Below are positions 53,080 to 61,083 of a stretch of DNA of 64,000 nt, piece by piece. Every line of letters begins with the position of its first letter. Within the stretch, counting starts at the first letter, position 1. A model generated the notes under the pieces. It searched no databases, was not told the origin of the DNA, and was given only the letters and a program-made list of their open reading frames with translations. Location of the stretch: contig NZ_CP061378.1 in NCBI RefSeq assembly GCF_015624485.1, positions 6,969,501 to 7,033,500 on the forward strand, read 5' to 3'. The position numbers were made by a program, and so were the translations under genes. This DNA comes from Bradyrhizobium genosp. L (GTDB lineage Bacteria; Pseudomonadota; Alphaproteobacteria; Rhizobiales; Xanthobacteraceae).

Positions 53080-53988
53080 GTGACCGACCCCGGCACACCG
53101 GTTGGCGTGATCGGCCTCGGGCTGATGGGATCGGCGCTGGCCGCGCGGCTGATCGACGCCGGCGTCGGCGTGCTCGGGTTCGACGTCGATGCGGCCAGGA
53201 CGGATGGCCTGAAGGCCAGCGGCGCCGAATTCGCGGCCTTCGCCGCCGATGTCGCGGCGCGCTGCCGCACCGTCGTCATCGCCGTGTATGACGCGGCCCA
53301 GCTCAAGGGCCTGCTGCCCGACCTTGCGAATGTGAAGGTCCCGCCGCTGGTGATCTGCACCACCACGTGCGCGCCCGGAGACATCGCCGTCATCGCCGAG
53401 TTCGCGGAACGATCGCACCTCCCTCTCATCGAGGCTCCGATCTCGGGCACCAGCGCGGACGTGCGCGCCGGCACCGCCACCGCCCTGGTCGCAGGCCTCA
53501 CCGAGACGATCGAAGCCGCCGCCGCGACGCTGGAGATCCTCTGCCCGCGACGAATCAACGTCGGCGCAATCGGCAATGCCAGCCGCACCAAGCTCGCCAT
53601 CAACCTGATCCTGCAGAGCAACCGCGCAGCGCTCGCCGAGGGCATCGTGTTTGCCGAAAGCCTCGGTCTCGACGGCCTGACCTTCCTTGCGAGCGCGCGG
53701 CACTCGGCGGCATATTCCGCCGTGATGGACAGCAAGGGACCGAAGATGCTGGCGCAGGACTTTTCGCCGCAGTCGCGCATCGCGCAGACCCTGAAGGACG
53801 CCGAACTGATCCTGCATGAGGCCAGCCGGCGCGGCCTATCCTTGCCGGTGACATCGGCGCAGGCCGAGCTGCTGCGCGCGACGATCGGGCTCGTTGGGCC
53901 GGACAGCGACAGCGCGGCCGTGATCGAGGCGATCAGGGCCCGGCGCGACCCAGGTAAAGGCTTCGGCGAAGACCCAGGCGAGGGATGA
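53080..53988 (+). CDS. NAD(P)-dependent 3-hydroxyisobutyrate dehydrogenase-like oxidoreductase
   Basis: 302 residues beginning with GTG at 53080. Rossmann loop GVIGLGLMGSALA at residues about 8-20, the substrate-region motif EAPISGTSADVRAGT (family: DAPVSGG) and the catalytic-lysine region as RTKLAINLILQ, with Lys where the family has GxxxxxK(M/I)xNN. It oxidises a beta-hydroxy acid. Second gene of the operon, with an 10-base gap after the binding protein. Confidence 0.83.
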   Translation: MTDPGTPVGVIGLGLMGSALAARLIDAGVGVLGFDVDAARTDGLKASGAEFAAFAADVAARCRTVVIAVYDAAQLKGLLPDLANVKVPPLVICTTTCAPGDIAVIAEFAERSHLPLIEAPISGTSADVRAGTATALVAGLTETIEAAAATLEILCPRRINVGAIGNASRTKLAINLILQSNRAALAEGIVFAESLGLDGLTFLASARHSAAYSAVMDSKGPKMLAQDFSPQSRIAQTLKDAELILHEASRRGLSLPVTSAQAELLRATIGLVGPDSDSAAVIEAIRARRDPGKGFGEDPGEG

Positions 53989-53990
53989 AC

Positions 53991-54971
53991 ATGATCAATT
54001 GTGCAATCGCGGGGCTCGGCCGATGGGGCCGCGCGTTGGTCGAGGCTGCCGGCAACGAGCCGCGACTCAAGATCGTCAGCGCGGTGGAACCCGACACCGT
54101 CGGCGCCGCGAGCTTCTGCGCGGCGCATGGCCTCAAGCCCGTTGCCAGTCTGGACACCGTGCTCGCCGACCCCACCATCGACGCCGTGCTGCTGGCCACC
54201 CCGCATTCGCTGCACAAGGCCCAGGTGATCGCGGCTGCCGCGGCCGGCAAGCAGGTGTTTTGCGAGAAACCGCTCGCGCTCAGGCGCGACGATGCGGCGG
54301 AGATGTTTTCGGCCTGCCGCAAGGCGGGCGTGGTGCTCGCGGTCGGGCATAACCGCCGGTTCTGGCCGTCGATGCGGGCGCTGCGCGCGATCGTCGCCGG
54401 CGGCGAGCTCGGCACGATCCTGCATGTCGAGGGCCACAACAGCAACGAGAACTCGCAAGGCATTACGCAAGGCTGGCGGCTGTCGCCGGAGGAATCGCCG
54501 GGCGGCGGGCTGACCGGCGCCGGGCTGCATGTGCTCGACGGCTTTGTCAGCCTGCTCGGCCCGGCGCGGCAGGTCTATGCCCGATTGAATGCACGCGAGC
54601 CAGGTCCGCCGCCGCTCGACACTGCAACTTTGGCGATTGAATTTGTGAATGGCGTGAGCGGCACCCTTGCGACGATCCGCGCGACACCGTTCTATTGGCG
54701 AGTCCATGTGTTCGGAACGAAGGGATCGGCCGAGGTGCTCGACGAGGTGACGATGGTCAAGCGAACGTCCGGCGCGGCGCCCGCAACCATGCGCTATCCG
54801 GCGCGCGACACGCTCGCTGCGGAACTGTCAGCCTTTGCCGACGCGGTCGAAGGCAAGCAGCCGTTCCCGGTGCCCGAAGCCGACGTGCTGGCGACGCTTT
54901 CTGCGTTCGAAGCCGCGCTGCAGTCGATGCAGGCAGGCCATCCCGTCAACTGCCATTTGGCATGCCAGTAA
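53991..54971 (+). CDS. Gfo/Idh/MocA family oxidoreductase
   Basis: 326 residues from ATG 53991, chosen because GAGGG lies eight bases upstream; an ATG six bases earlier overlaps the previous stop. N-terminal NAD(P) site CAIAGLGRWGRALVEAA, conserved FCEKPLALRRDDA (EKP motif), and a C-terminal alpha/beta domain with GGGLTGAGLHVLDGF supplying the catalytic His. It oxidises or reduces a sugar- or polyol-like substrate. Third gene of the operon. Confidence 0.87.
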   Translation: MINCAIAGLGRWGRALVEAAGNEPRLKIVSAVEPDTVGAASFCAAHGLKPVASLDTVLADPTIDAVLLATPHSLHKAQVIAAAAAGKQVFCEKPLALRRDDAAEMFSACRKAGVVLAVGHNRRFWPSMRALRAIVAGGELGTILHVEGHNSNENSQGITQGWRLSPEESPGGGLTGAGLHVLDGFVSLLGPARQVYARLNAREPGPPPLDTATLAIEFVNGVSGTLATIRATPFYWRVHVFGTKGSAEVLDEVTMVKRTSGAAPATMRYPARDTLAAELSAFADAVEGKQPFPVPEADVLATLSAFEAALQSMQAGHPVNCHLACQ

Positions 54972-54977
54972 GGTCTC

Positions 54978-55733
54978 ATGTCTGACAAATCCGGCAAGGC
55001 GAGATCGACCCGCTACCGCGATATCGCCACCGGGCTCACGAAGGACATCCGGCTCGGCACCTATGCGGTCGGCAATCTGCTGCCGACCGAGACCGAGCTG
55101 ATGGCGAGCTTCAAGGCGAGCCGCCAGACCGTGCGCGAGGCGCTGCGCATCCTGATCGAGCAGGGCCTGATCGTGCGCCGCGCCGGCCTCGGCTCGGTGG
55201 TGATTGCCTCCGAGCCGCCGGTGCTGTTCACCCACAGCGTCAAATCGCTCGGCGAATGGCTGCGCTATTCCAACGAGACCTACCGCGAGGTGGTCAACAG
55301 CGGCGACATCGTCGCCGACCGCAAGCTCGCCGCGCTTTTGAAATGCGAGCCGGGCCGGAGCTGGTTCCTGATCGAGGCGGTGCGCCGTGCCGACCAGTTC
55401 ACCGACCCGCTCGGCTGGACTGAGATCTATGTGCTGCGCAAATTCGCCGACGTGGTGAAGCGTAGCGACCACGGCCGCACCCCGGTGCATGAGCAGATCG
55501 CCAGGACCTACGGCCAGATCACCGAACATGCCCAGATGGAAATCTTCGTGCGCGGCATGCCGGCGGCGATCGCGAAGGCGCTCGGCGTCAAGACCGGTTC
55601 GCCGGCGCTCACCGTGGTGCGCCGCTACTACACGCAGCGCGAGGAGCTGCTCGAGGTCACCATCACCACGCACCCCGAAGGGCGCTACACCTACACGATG
55701 GACATGCAGCGCTCGCCGCGGCCGAAGCTGTGA
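54978..55733 (+). CDS. GntR-family regulator with UTRA ligand domain
   Basis: 251 residues. The winged-helix N-terminus contains LPTETELMASFKASRQTVREALRIL (about residues 35-60, key residues named), typical of the HutC subfamily; the UTRA effector domain follows from about residue 90 to the end (AVRRADQFTDPLGWTEIYV, YTQREELLEVTITTHPEG). Last gene of the operon and the only regulator near the paired operators at 51997-52077, so it probably represses both operons until the pathway substrate is present. Confidence 0.88.
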   Translation: MSDKSGKARSTRYRDIATGLTKDIRLGTYAVGNLLPTETELMASFKASRQTVREALRILIEQGLIVRRAGLGSVVIASEPPVLFTHSVKSLGEWLRYSNETYREVVNSGDIVADRKLAALLKCEPGRSWFLIEAVRRADQFTDPLGWTEIYVLRKFADVVKRSDHGRTPVHEQIARTYGQITEHAQMEIFVRGMPAAIAKALGVKTGSPALTVVRRYYTQREELLEVTITTHPEGRYTYTMDMQRSPRPKL

Positions 55734-55777
55734 AGCGATCGCAGCCGAGCGCCGCCGCCGCGGTTGGACAGGCCGGG

Positions 55778-55906
55778 CTAGCGGGTACCGGCGTAATGCT
55801 GCCTGGCTGAGGTATGGGCCATCTGCGGTGATCCGACCGCGCCCCAGATCGCAACCGCGATCAAGGCGGCAGCCCACATATACGGCATGGCATTCGGCTG
55901 CTTCAT
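55778..55906 (-). CDS. Possible small membrane protein
   Basis: 42 residues from ATG 55906 (a longer in-frame start at 55960 exists). One hydrophobic segment, MPYMWAAALIAVAIWGAVG, followed by a polar C-terminus. No strong ribosome site. It resembles small single-pass proteins commonly left unannotated, but I cannot assign a family. Confidence 0.3.
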   Translation of the reverse strand: MKQPNAMPYMWAAALIAVAIWGAVGSPQMAHTSARQHYAGTR

Positions 55907-56247
55907 CGGCGACGTCACCCCAGAGGACACTCGGGCGTTCCACACGGTCGGCCCGGTCACGAACGTACGTAAGTATAGAGCGTGTCCGTTTCAGGACGTT
56001 TTCATCGGAATCCAGGAATGATGTCTCCACACTTCGATCTAATCCGGATGGGTGACGCCGGCGGCATTTTCGGCAAATGCAAAGCGTTTGACCTGCGCGA
56101 CGTGCCCATTGGAGAATCTTCTGCTCATTTTCGAGTCAGCCATGGCTGAGAATTTCCAAAGATTTCTCCCTGAATTCTTTTTGATTGTCGGGCTGAATCG
56201 AACCGTGCCAAGACTCGCTGTGACAATACGATGACAAAGGCTCCCCA
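55907..56247. other. Intergenic region without recognised features
   Basis: About 340 bases before the small ORF at 56248. Several short frames exist on both strands but none has convincing composition or ribosome site. A locally AT-rich part at 56150-56240 may hold the promoter of the small ORF. Confidence 0.4.
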
Positions 56248-56421
56248 GTGACCTCCCCAAAAAAAGCCAGCGGCGCCCAGCGCCTCCGCTCCCAGGAATC
56301 GCAGGAGGAGGTCGCGCGCTCGCTGGAACGGGAACTGAGGCTGCTGACGGAGGAGCGCCACGATCGGGCACGCATGCTTGGCCTCGATATCGGGTCGACG
56401 GTGCCAAAGGCGGCCGAATAG
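56248..56421 (+). CDS. Small hypothetical protein, charged and helical
   Basis: 57 residues starting with GTG at 56248, AAAGG eight bases upstream, ending TAG at 56419-56421. Composition is strongly charged, with a helix-forming centre (SQESQEEVARSLERELRLL). Third-position GC is high, as in real genes here. I recognise no family. Confidence 0.4.
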   Translation: MTSPKKASGAQRLRSQESQEEVARSLERELRLLTEERHDRARMLGLDIGSTVPKAAE

Positions 56422-56792
56422 CTCGCGCCGCCGGCACGCGCCTACGACACGATGTCATCACCCGCGTATGCGGGTGGCACGCACCCTCGATCGGGTGAGA
56501 CGAGTGCACCATAGACCAAGCTCATATTCTGATAAAGCGAAGTATTTCACCACGATCGGTTGACCGGTTTTGCTGAGTTGCCCGTCGGGCAATCACGCAC
56601 GCCTCTTGGCGCGAGCCTGTCATCGGGCGCGCATTCGCGCGACCCGTCGGCATGCCCCGGAATGACGAGGATAGGCCGGAGCAAGGCAACCCTCAGCTTT
56701 GCACCGGACGAGCCTCGGCCGGCGCATGGAACAGCCTTGCCAACATCGCTATTGTCGTCGGCCGAAAGGACCCCACGCATGGAGCTCGCCAG
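56422..56792. other. Intergenic region with two short palindromes
   Basis: About 370 bases before the corA-like gene. It contains a hairpin CACCCGC GTAT GCGGGTG (56459-56476) and a palindrome TTGCCCGTCGGGCAA (56578-56592), both looking like fragments of dispersed repeats. No additional gene is supported. Confidence 0.5.
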
Positions 56793-57767
56793 GTGCTGAA
56801 GCTGTACAGGTCGGCGACCGATGATTGGCAGACCATCGGAGAAAAATTGCCGTCCGGGATCATCTGGATCGATCTCCTCAATCCCTCCGCGGATGAAAAG
56901 CAGTTCGTCGAGCGCGCACTCGACATTCGCGTGCCGTCCGAGGAATCGCTTGGCGAGATCGAGGCATCGAGCCGCCTGGTCAAGGACCATGACCGGCTCT
57001 ATCTGACCTCGCCGGCGGTGCGGCTCGACGAGAACAACGAGGCCGAGATTACCAATATCGGCTTCGTGATCGGCCCGCGGGTGCTGGTCACGGTGCGGTT
57101 TGCGGAATTGAAGAACGTCGACGACGTCATGAAGCGGATCGCCACCGACAAGAACCTGGAAAACGGCATGTGCGTGTTCACAGCCCTGCTCGAAGCCATG
57201 GTCGATCGCGGCGCCGACGTGCTGGAGCACCTCGGTGCCAAGACCGACAAGCTCTCGCGGGCCGTCTTCAAGGGCGGCCTGGTGCGCAGCCGGCGTCCGG
57301 TCCGCTCCAGCCGGCGTTTGCGCGAGGCGCTGGAGAGCATCGGCGAATTGGCCGATCGCCACGCCAAGGCGCGCGACGTGCTGCTCGGCGTCGGCCGGCT
57401 CGCCACGTTCGCCGGCGACGTCGGCAATGAATGGATCACGGCGGCGTCGAAGCGGCGGCTCGAATCCGTCTCCAAGGACGTCATCTCGCTGGGCGACTAC
57501 GAGACCCGGCTGTCGGACAAGATCCAGCTGCTGCTCGACGCCGTGCTCGGCTTCATCAACATCCAGCAGAACGACCTGTTCAAGATCCTGACCATCGTGT
57601 CGGTCGTCGGCGTGCCGCCGACCATCCTGGTCGGGGTCTGGGGCATGAACTTCAAGGCGATGCCGGAGCTGAGCTGGACGCTCGGCTATCCGATGGCCTG
57701 GGCCGCGATCATCGCCAGCGGCGCGCTGCCACTGTTGTGGTTCAAGCGGCGGGGATGGTTCGATTGA
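56793..57767 (+). CDS. CorA-family magnesium/divalent cation transporter
   Basis: 324 residues starting at GTG 56793 with GGAG ten bases upstream; the longer frame to 56652 is unlike CorA N-termini. A cytoplasmic funnel domain (WIDLLNPSADE, SEESLGEIEASSR) is followed by two C-terminal membrane helices, the first ending in the signature Gly-Met-Asn (VWGMNFKAMPELSW), and a basic end KRRGWFD. It moves Mg2+ or another divalent ion across the inner membrane as a pentamer. Length is standard. Confidence 0.9.
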   Translation: MLKLYRSATDDWQTIGEKLPSGIIWIDLLNPSADEKQFVERALDIRVPSEESLGEIEASSRLVKDHDRLYLTSPAVRLDENNEAEITNIGFVIGPRVLVTVRFAELKNVDDVMKRIATDKNLENGMCVFTALLEAMVDRGADVLEHLGAKTDKLSRAVFKGGLVRSRRPVRSSRRLREALESIGELADRHAKARDVLLGVGRLATFAGDVGNEWITAASKRRLESVSKDVISLGDYETRLSDKIQLLLDAVLGFINIQQNDLFKILTIVSVVGVPPTILVGVWGMNFKAMPELSWTLGYPMAWAAIIASGALPLLWFKRRGWFD

Positions 57768-57834
57768 GGGAGTGCTGAGTACGCTGTTTAGCCCCCTTCA
57801 AAGGCAATTACGTGATGGGGCCACCAGCGGACGG

Positions 57835-57999
57835 GTTCCCTCCCCCCTTGCGGGGGAGGGCTAGGGAGAGGGGTATCACGCGGGTGGTCTCCCAATTTGT
57901 GTTCGCGCGCGCGAGATTGCTCATGCGGTTTTCTCATCGATGATCCCGCCCGGGGCTTACCCCTCTCCCCGCCCCTCCCCCGCAAGGGGGGAGGGAGCC
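57835..57999. repeat. Palindromic intergenic repeat, type 4
   Basis: About 165 bp: the left part GTTCCCTCCCCCCTTGCGGG and AGGGAGAGGGGTA, the right part TACCCCTCTCCC and CCCGCAAGGGGGGAGGGA in inverted order. Each end also folds alone (CCCCTTGCGGGGG). It follows the corA-like gene and can terminate it. Confidence 0.75.
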
Positions 58000-58139
58000 T
58001 GACGAGCGTGCTCACCTTGCTTGAACCGTGCTCCTCAATGGACGTTGAGCGTTCCGACGCAACGACCTAAATGAAGAGTTCTCCGATCTTGCCGCTCCGG
58101 CGGCTCGCATCCTCACCACCTCCAAACAAGAGCAGTGCC

Positions 58140-58856
58140 ATGCGCCCTCACATCATCTGCCACATGGGCACGTCGATCGACGGCCGCCTGCATCCGAGCC
58201 GCTTCACGGCCGCGGCCGAGGGCATCTCGCGCGAGGTGTTGCGGTCGCATTATGAGCGGATCCACGACAATTTCGGCGCCGATGGTTGGATCATCGGCCG
58301 CGTCACCATGAACGAGATGGCGAAGGGGACGGCACGTCCCGTCGCCAATGCGCCGAAGCTGCCGCGCGCGGCGCATCTCGGCAATCGCAACGGCCGCAAG
58401 CTTGCGATCGGGATCGATCCGTCGGGCCGCGTGCATTTCGGCAAGGACAATGTCGGCGGCGATCACGCGGTGGCTGTGCTGGGCGAGCGGGTCTCCGACG
58501 CCCATCTCGCCGAGCTGCGCGAGGATGGCGCGTCCTACGTCTTTGCCGGCGCCAAAGGCGATGACCTTCCGCACGCGATGGAGCAGCTCGCCGCGCTGTT
58601 CGGCGCGAAGACGCTGCTGCTCGAGGGCGGTGGCGGGATCAACGGCGCCTTCCTCAAGCACAGGCTGATCGACGAGTTCTCGACGCTGATCCAGCCGGCG
58701 GTCGACGGCGTCGCCGGTTCACAATGCATCGTCGACTATCACGGCCCTGAGGGCGATCGCCCCGGCGCCGGCCAGGCACTGCGGCTCACCCACTGCGAGA
58801 CGCTGGAAGGTGGCATGGTCTGGCTGCGTCATAAGGTGGAGCGCGCGCCGGGCTAA
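58140..58856 (+). CDS. RibD C-terminal-like / dihydrofolate reductase family protein
   Basis: 238 residues from ATG 58140; an in-frame ATG at 58071 would add a low-complexity leader. Start RPHIICHMGTSIDGRL is typical of RibD_C reductases; the NADPH region is seen as KTLLLEGGGGINGAFL and the end as RLTHCETLEGGMVWLRH. It probably reduces a pteridine- or flavin-related substrate; it has no deaminase domain, so it is not a full RibD. It converges on the tetR-like gene three bases away. Confidence 0.83.
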   Translation: MRPHIICHMGTSIDGRLHPSRFTAAAEGISREVLRSHYERIHDNFGADGWIIGRVTMNEMAKGTARPVANAPKLPRAAHLGNRNGRKLAIGIDPSGRVHFGKDNVGGDHAVAVLGERVSDAHLAELREDGASYVFAGAKGDDLPHAMEQLAALFGAKTLLLEGGGGINGAFLKHRLIDEFSTLIQPAVDGVAGSQCIVDYHGPEGDRPGAGQALRLTHCETLEGGMVWLRHKVERAPG

Positions 58857-58859
58857 AGC

Positions 58860-59579
58860 TTAGGCCGGTGCCGCAACCCCATCATTCCGGCAGGCCGCGA
58901 CGAAGAACCTGACGCCGCGCGCCACATGCGCGTCGATCTCGGGCTCGATCGTCCCGAGATCGAGCTCGAACATCGCGCGGAACAGGATCGGAATGGCGAC
59001 GATATCGAGGAACAGCCGCGCCGTGGTCGGCAGGCGCTCGGGTGCGAAGGCCGGCAGTGATCCGAGTTCGTCGGAACTGGTCAGCTCGCGCAAGAGGTCA
59101 GCACCGAGTTCGGTGCTGAGCGCGCGCGCCCTGCGGTTGACGGTAGCCGCGAGTTCGGGGAAGCGATGCACTTCCGCGATCGCGAGCCGCATCAGCCTGA
59201 CCTTGTCGCTGTCCAGGCCCCAATGCAGCAGCGTGCTCGCCACGCAGGTGAGCCGCTCCTCGATCGTGCCACCGGTCGGCATCGGCGCCTCGGCCTTGTA
59301 GGCGGCGATGCGCGACAGGATGTCCCGCGTCACCACGTCGATGAACAGCGCCCGCTTGTCCTGGAAGCGCGCATAGATCGTGCGCTTGCCGGAGCGCGCC
59401 TGCTCGGCGATCTCGTCGATGCTGGCACCTTCGAAGCCGCGCTCCAGGAAGACGTGACGTGCCGCATCCAGGATGCGAGCATCCACCTCCCCCGCGAGTT
59501 CCTTCGGCGGGCGGCCGGCGCGCACCGCGGCGCGCCTCATGCGCGGCATCGGCCTGTCCTTCACATCGCTGGCGTTCAT
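58860..59579 (-). CDS. TetR-family transcriptional regulator
   Basis: 239 residues. The N-terminal helix-turn-helix is at about residues 35-80 (ILDAARHVFLERGFEGASID, EIAEQARSGKRTIYARFQDK), with a C-terminal TetR_C_7-like ligand domain. It is divergent from the emrA/emrB-like pair and probably represses it through the operators at 59659-59684 and 59724-59740. A preceding arginine-rich leader (MPRMRRAAVRAGRPPKE) could add DNA contacts. Confidence 0.88.
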   Translation of the reverse strand: MNASDVKDRPMPRMRRAAVRAGRPPKELAGEVDARILDAARHVFLERGFEGASIDEIAEQARSGKRTIYARFQDKRALFIDVVTRDILSRIAAYKAEAPMPTGGTIEERLTCVASTLLHWGLDSDKVRLMRLAIAEVHRFPELAATVNRRARALSTELGADLLRELTSSDELGSLPAFAPERLPTTARLFLDIVAIPILFRAMFELDLGTIEPEIDAHVARGVRFFVAACRNDGVAAPA

Positions 59580-59658
59580 GGCGGTGACACCCGGGTCTCG
59601 AGCTGCCGGCAGGGCCGGCTGATCCCGCCCAATCTAGTCTCTTCACATCTAGTTGTAA

Positions 59659-59684
59659 ATAGAACGGTACAGTTCCGTTTCTAT
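59659..59684. promoter_or_regulatory. TetR operator O1
   Basis: An imperfect dyad ATAGAACGG...CCGTTTCTAT. Its 15-base core AACGGTACAGTTCCG (59663-59677) matches O2 at 13 of 15 positions. It borders the -35 of the efflux promoter on the upstream side. Confidence 0.6.
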
Positions 59685-59712
59685 TGACGCTGCGGTGCAG
59701 CAGGACTATTTG
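59684..59712 (+). promoter_or_regulatory. Sigma-70 type promoter of the efflux operon
   Basis: TTGACG (59684-59689), a 17-base spacer, TATTTG (59707-59712). The predicted start is about 59719, between O1 and O2. Confidence 0.5.
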
Positions 59713-59723
59713 TCGCACAGAAC

Positions 59724-59740
59724 GGAACGGTACCGTTCCC
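59724..59740. promoter_or_regulatory. TetR operator O2
   Basis: A 16-bp perfect palindrome, GGAACGGTACCGTTCC (59724-59739). Its core starts exactly 63 bp after the O1 core, six helical turns, so both sites face the same side of the DNA. It lies just after the predicted transcription start. Confidence 0.65.
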
Positions 59741-59790
59741 TTTAAGCGAGGCCTGTGTGCGATCTCGCCGACAGCCTGGGAGTAGCGATC

Positions 59791-61083
59791 ATGTTCGACG
59801 ACAATGTTCTGGAGCGCGATGAACTGAGACTCGAGGGTGCTGAAAGCCCGCCGCCCGCGCCGACCTCCGAACAGCCCATCATCAAGTTCCCGAAGGACCC
59901 CGCGAAGCTGGAGGACGCGCGGGCCCCGCAACAGAAGCCCGCCGACAAGGCACCCGCCGCGCCCGCACCGCAACCGGCGCAGCCGGAGGCTCCGGCCAAG
60001 GGTCCCGACGCGGATCGCCGCAGCCTGCTGCGCCGTCGCCCGGTCGTTTCAGCGATCGGCGCGGTGCTGCTCGCCGCCACGCTCGGCGGCGGCTATCTCT
60101 ACATGGACTATACCGGCCATTTCGAATCCACCGACGACGCCTTCATCGCGGCGCGGCAGTCCGCGCTGGCGCCGAAGGTCTCCGGCTACATCACCGCCGT
60201 TCCGGTCACCGACAACCAGCATGTCGCGGCCGGCGACGTGATCGCCAAGCTCGACGAGCGCGACTATCGCGTCGCGCTCGCGCAGGCCGAGGCCCAGGTC
60301 GAGGCCGCAGAGGCCAGCATCAGGAATGTCGGTGCCCAGCTCGAGGTGCAGCAGGCGCAGATCGCCGCCAACCAGGCCCAGGTCGACCAGGCGCAGGCCT
60401 CGCTGGTGTTCGCGCAGCAGCAGGCCGAGCGCTACCAGCATCTCGAGCAGACCGGCTACGGCTCGGTGCAGAACTCCCAGCAGTACACCTCGCAACTGCA
60501 TCAGCAGCAGTCGGCGCTCTCGAGCGCGAAGGCGACGCTGAACCTGGCGCAGCGGCAGGTCTCGTCGCTCGACGCGCAGAAGAAGAGCGCCGAGGCCAAC
60601 CTCGCCCAGGCCGAGGCGCAGCGCGACCAGGCCAAACTCAATCTGTCCTACACCACGGTGACCGCGGCGCAGCCGGGCCGCGTCGTCAGCCTCTCGGCCG
60701 CGGTCGGCCAGCTCGCGCAGGCCGGCACCAACCTCACGATGTTCGTGCCCGACCAGATCTGGGTCACCGCGAACTTCAAGGAGATCCAGCTCGACAAGAT
60801 GCGGCCGGGCGAGAAGGTGACGCTGAAGATCGACGCCTATCCGGGCCGCGCGATCCAGGGCCATGTCGAGAGCGTGCAGCCGGGCTCCGGCACGGCGTTC
60901 TCGCTGCTGCCGGCGCAGAACGCCACCGGCAATTACGTCAAGATCGTGCAGCGCGTGCCGGTCAAGATCGTGCTGGACAATGCGCCGACCGATGTCGCGC
61001 TCGGGCCGGGCATGTCGGTGGTGCCGACCGTGCGGATCGACGCGACCCCGTCGCTGATCGAGCGGCTCGGGAGGATGCTATGA
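59791..61083 (+). CDS. EmrA/HlyD-family efflux adaptor
   Basis: 430 residues from ATG 59791 (GGGAG upstream); a GTG 36 bases earlier is possible. A cytoplasmic Pro/Ala-rich stretch (about residues 20-75), a single membrane helix at about 86-106, then FESTDDAFIAARQSALAPKVSGYI, a Gln/Ala-rich coiled coil (about 170-290) and TTVTAAQPGRVVSLSAAVGQ, all as in EmrA. It links the EmrB-like transporter to an outer-membrane channel. The Pro/Ala-rich leader is unusually long for EmrA. Stop overlaps the next start (ATGA). Confidence 0.88.
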   Translation: MFDDNVLERDELRLEGAESPPPAPTSEQPIIKFPKDPAKLEDARAPQQKPADKAPAAPAPQPAQPEAPAKGPDADRRSLLRRRPVVSAIGAVLLAATLGGGYLYMDYTGHFESTDDAFIAARQSALAPKVSGYITAVPVTDNQHVAAGDVIAKLDERDYRVALAQAEAQVEAAEASIRNVGAQLEVQQAQIAANQAQVDQAQASLVFAQQQAERYQHLEQTGYGSVQNSQQYTSQLHQQQSALSSAKATLNLAQRQVSSLDAQKKSAEANLAQAEAQRDQAKLNLSYTTVTAAQPGRVVSLSAAVGQLAQAGTNLTMFVPDQIWVTANFKEIQLDKMRPGEKVTLKIDAYPGRAIQGHVESVQPGSGTAFSLLPAQNATGNYVKIVQRVPVKIVLDNAPTDVALGPGMSVVPTVRIDATPSLIERLGRML

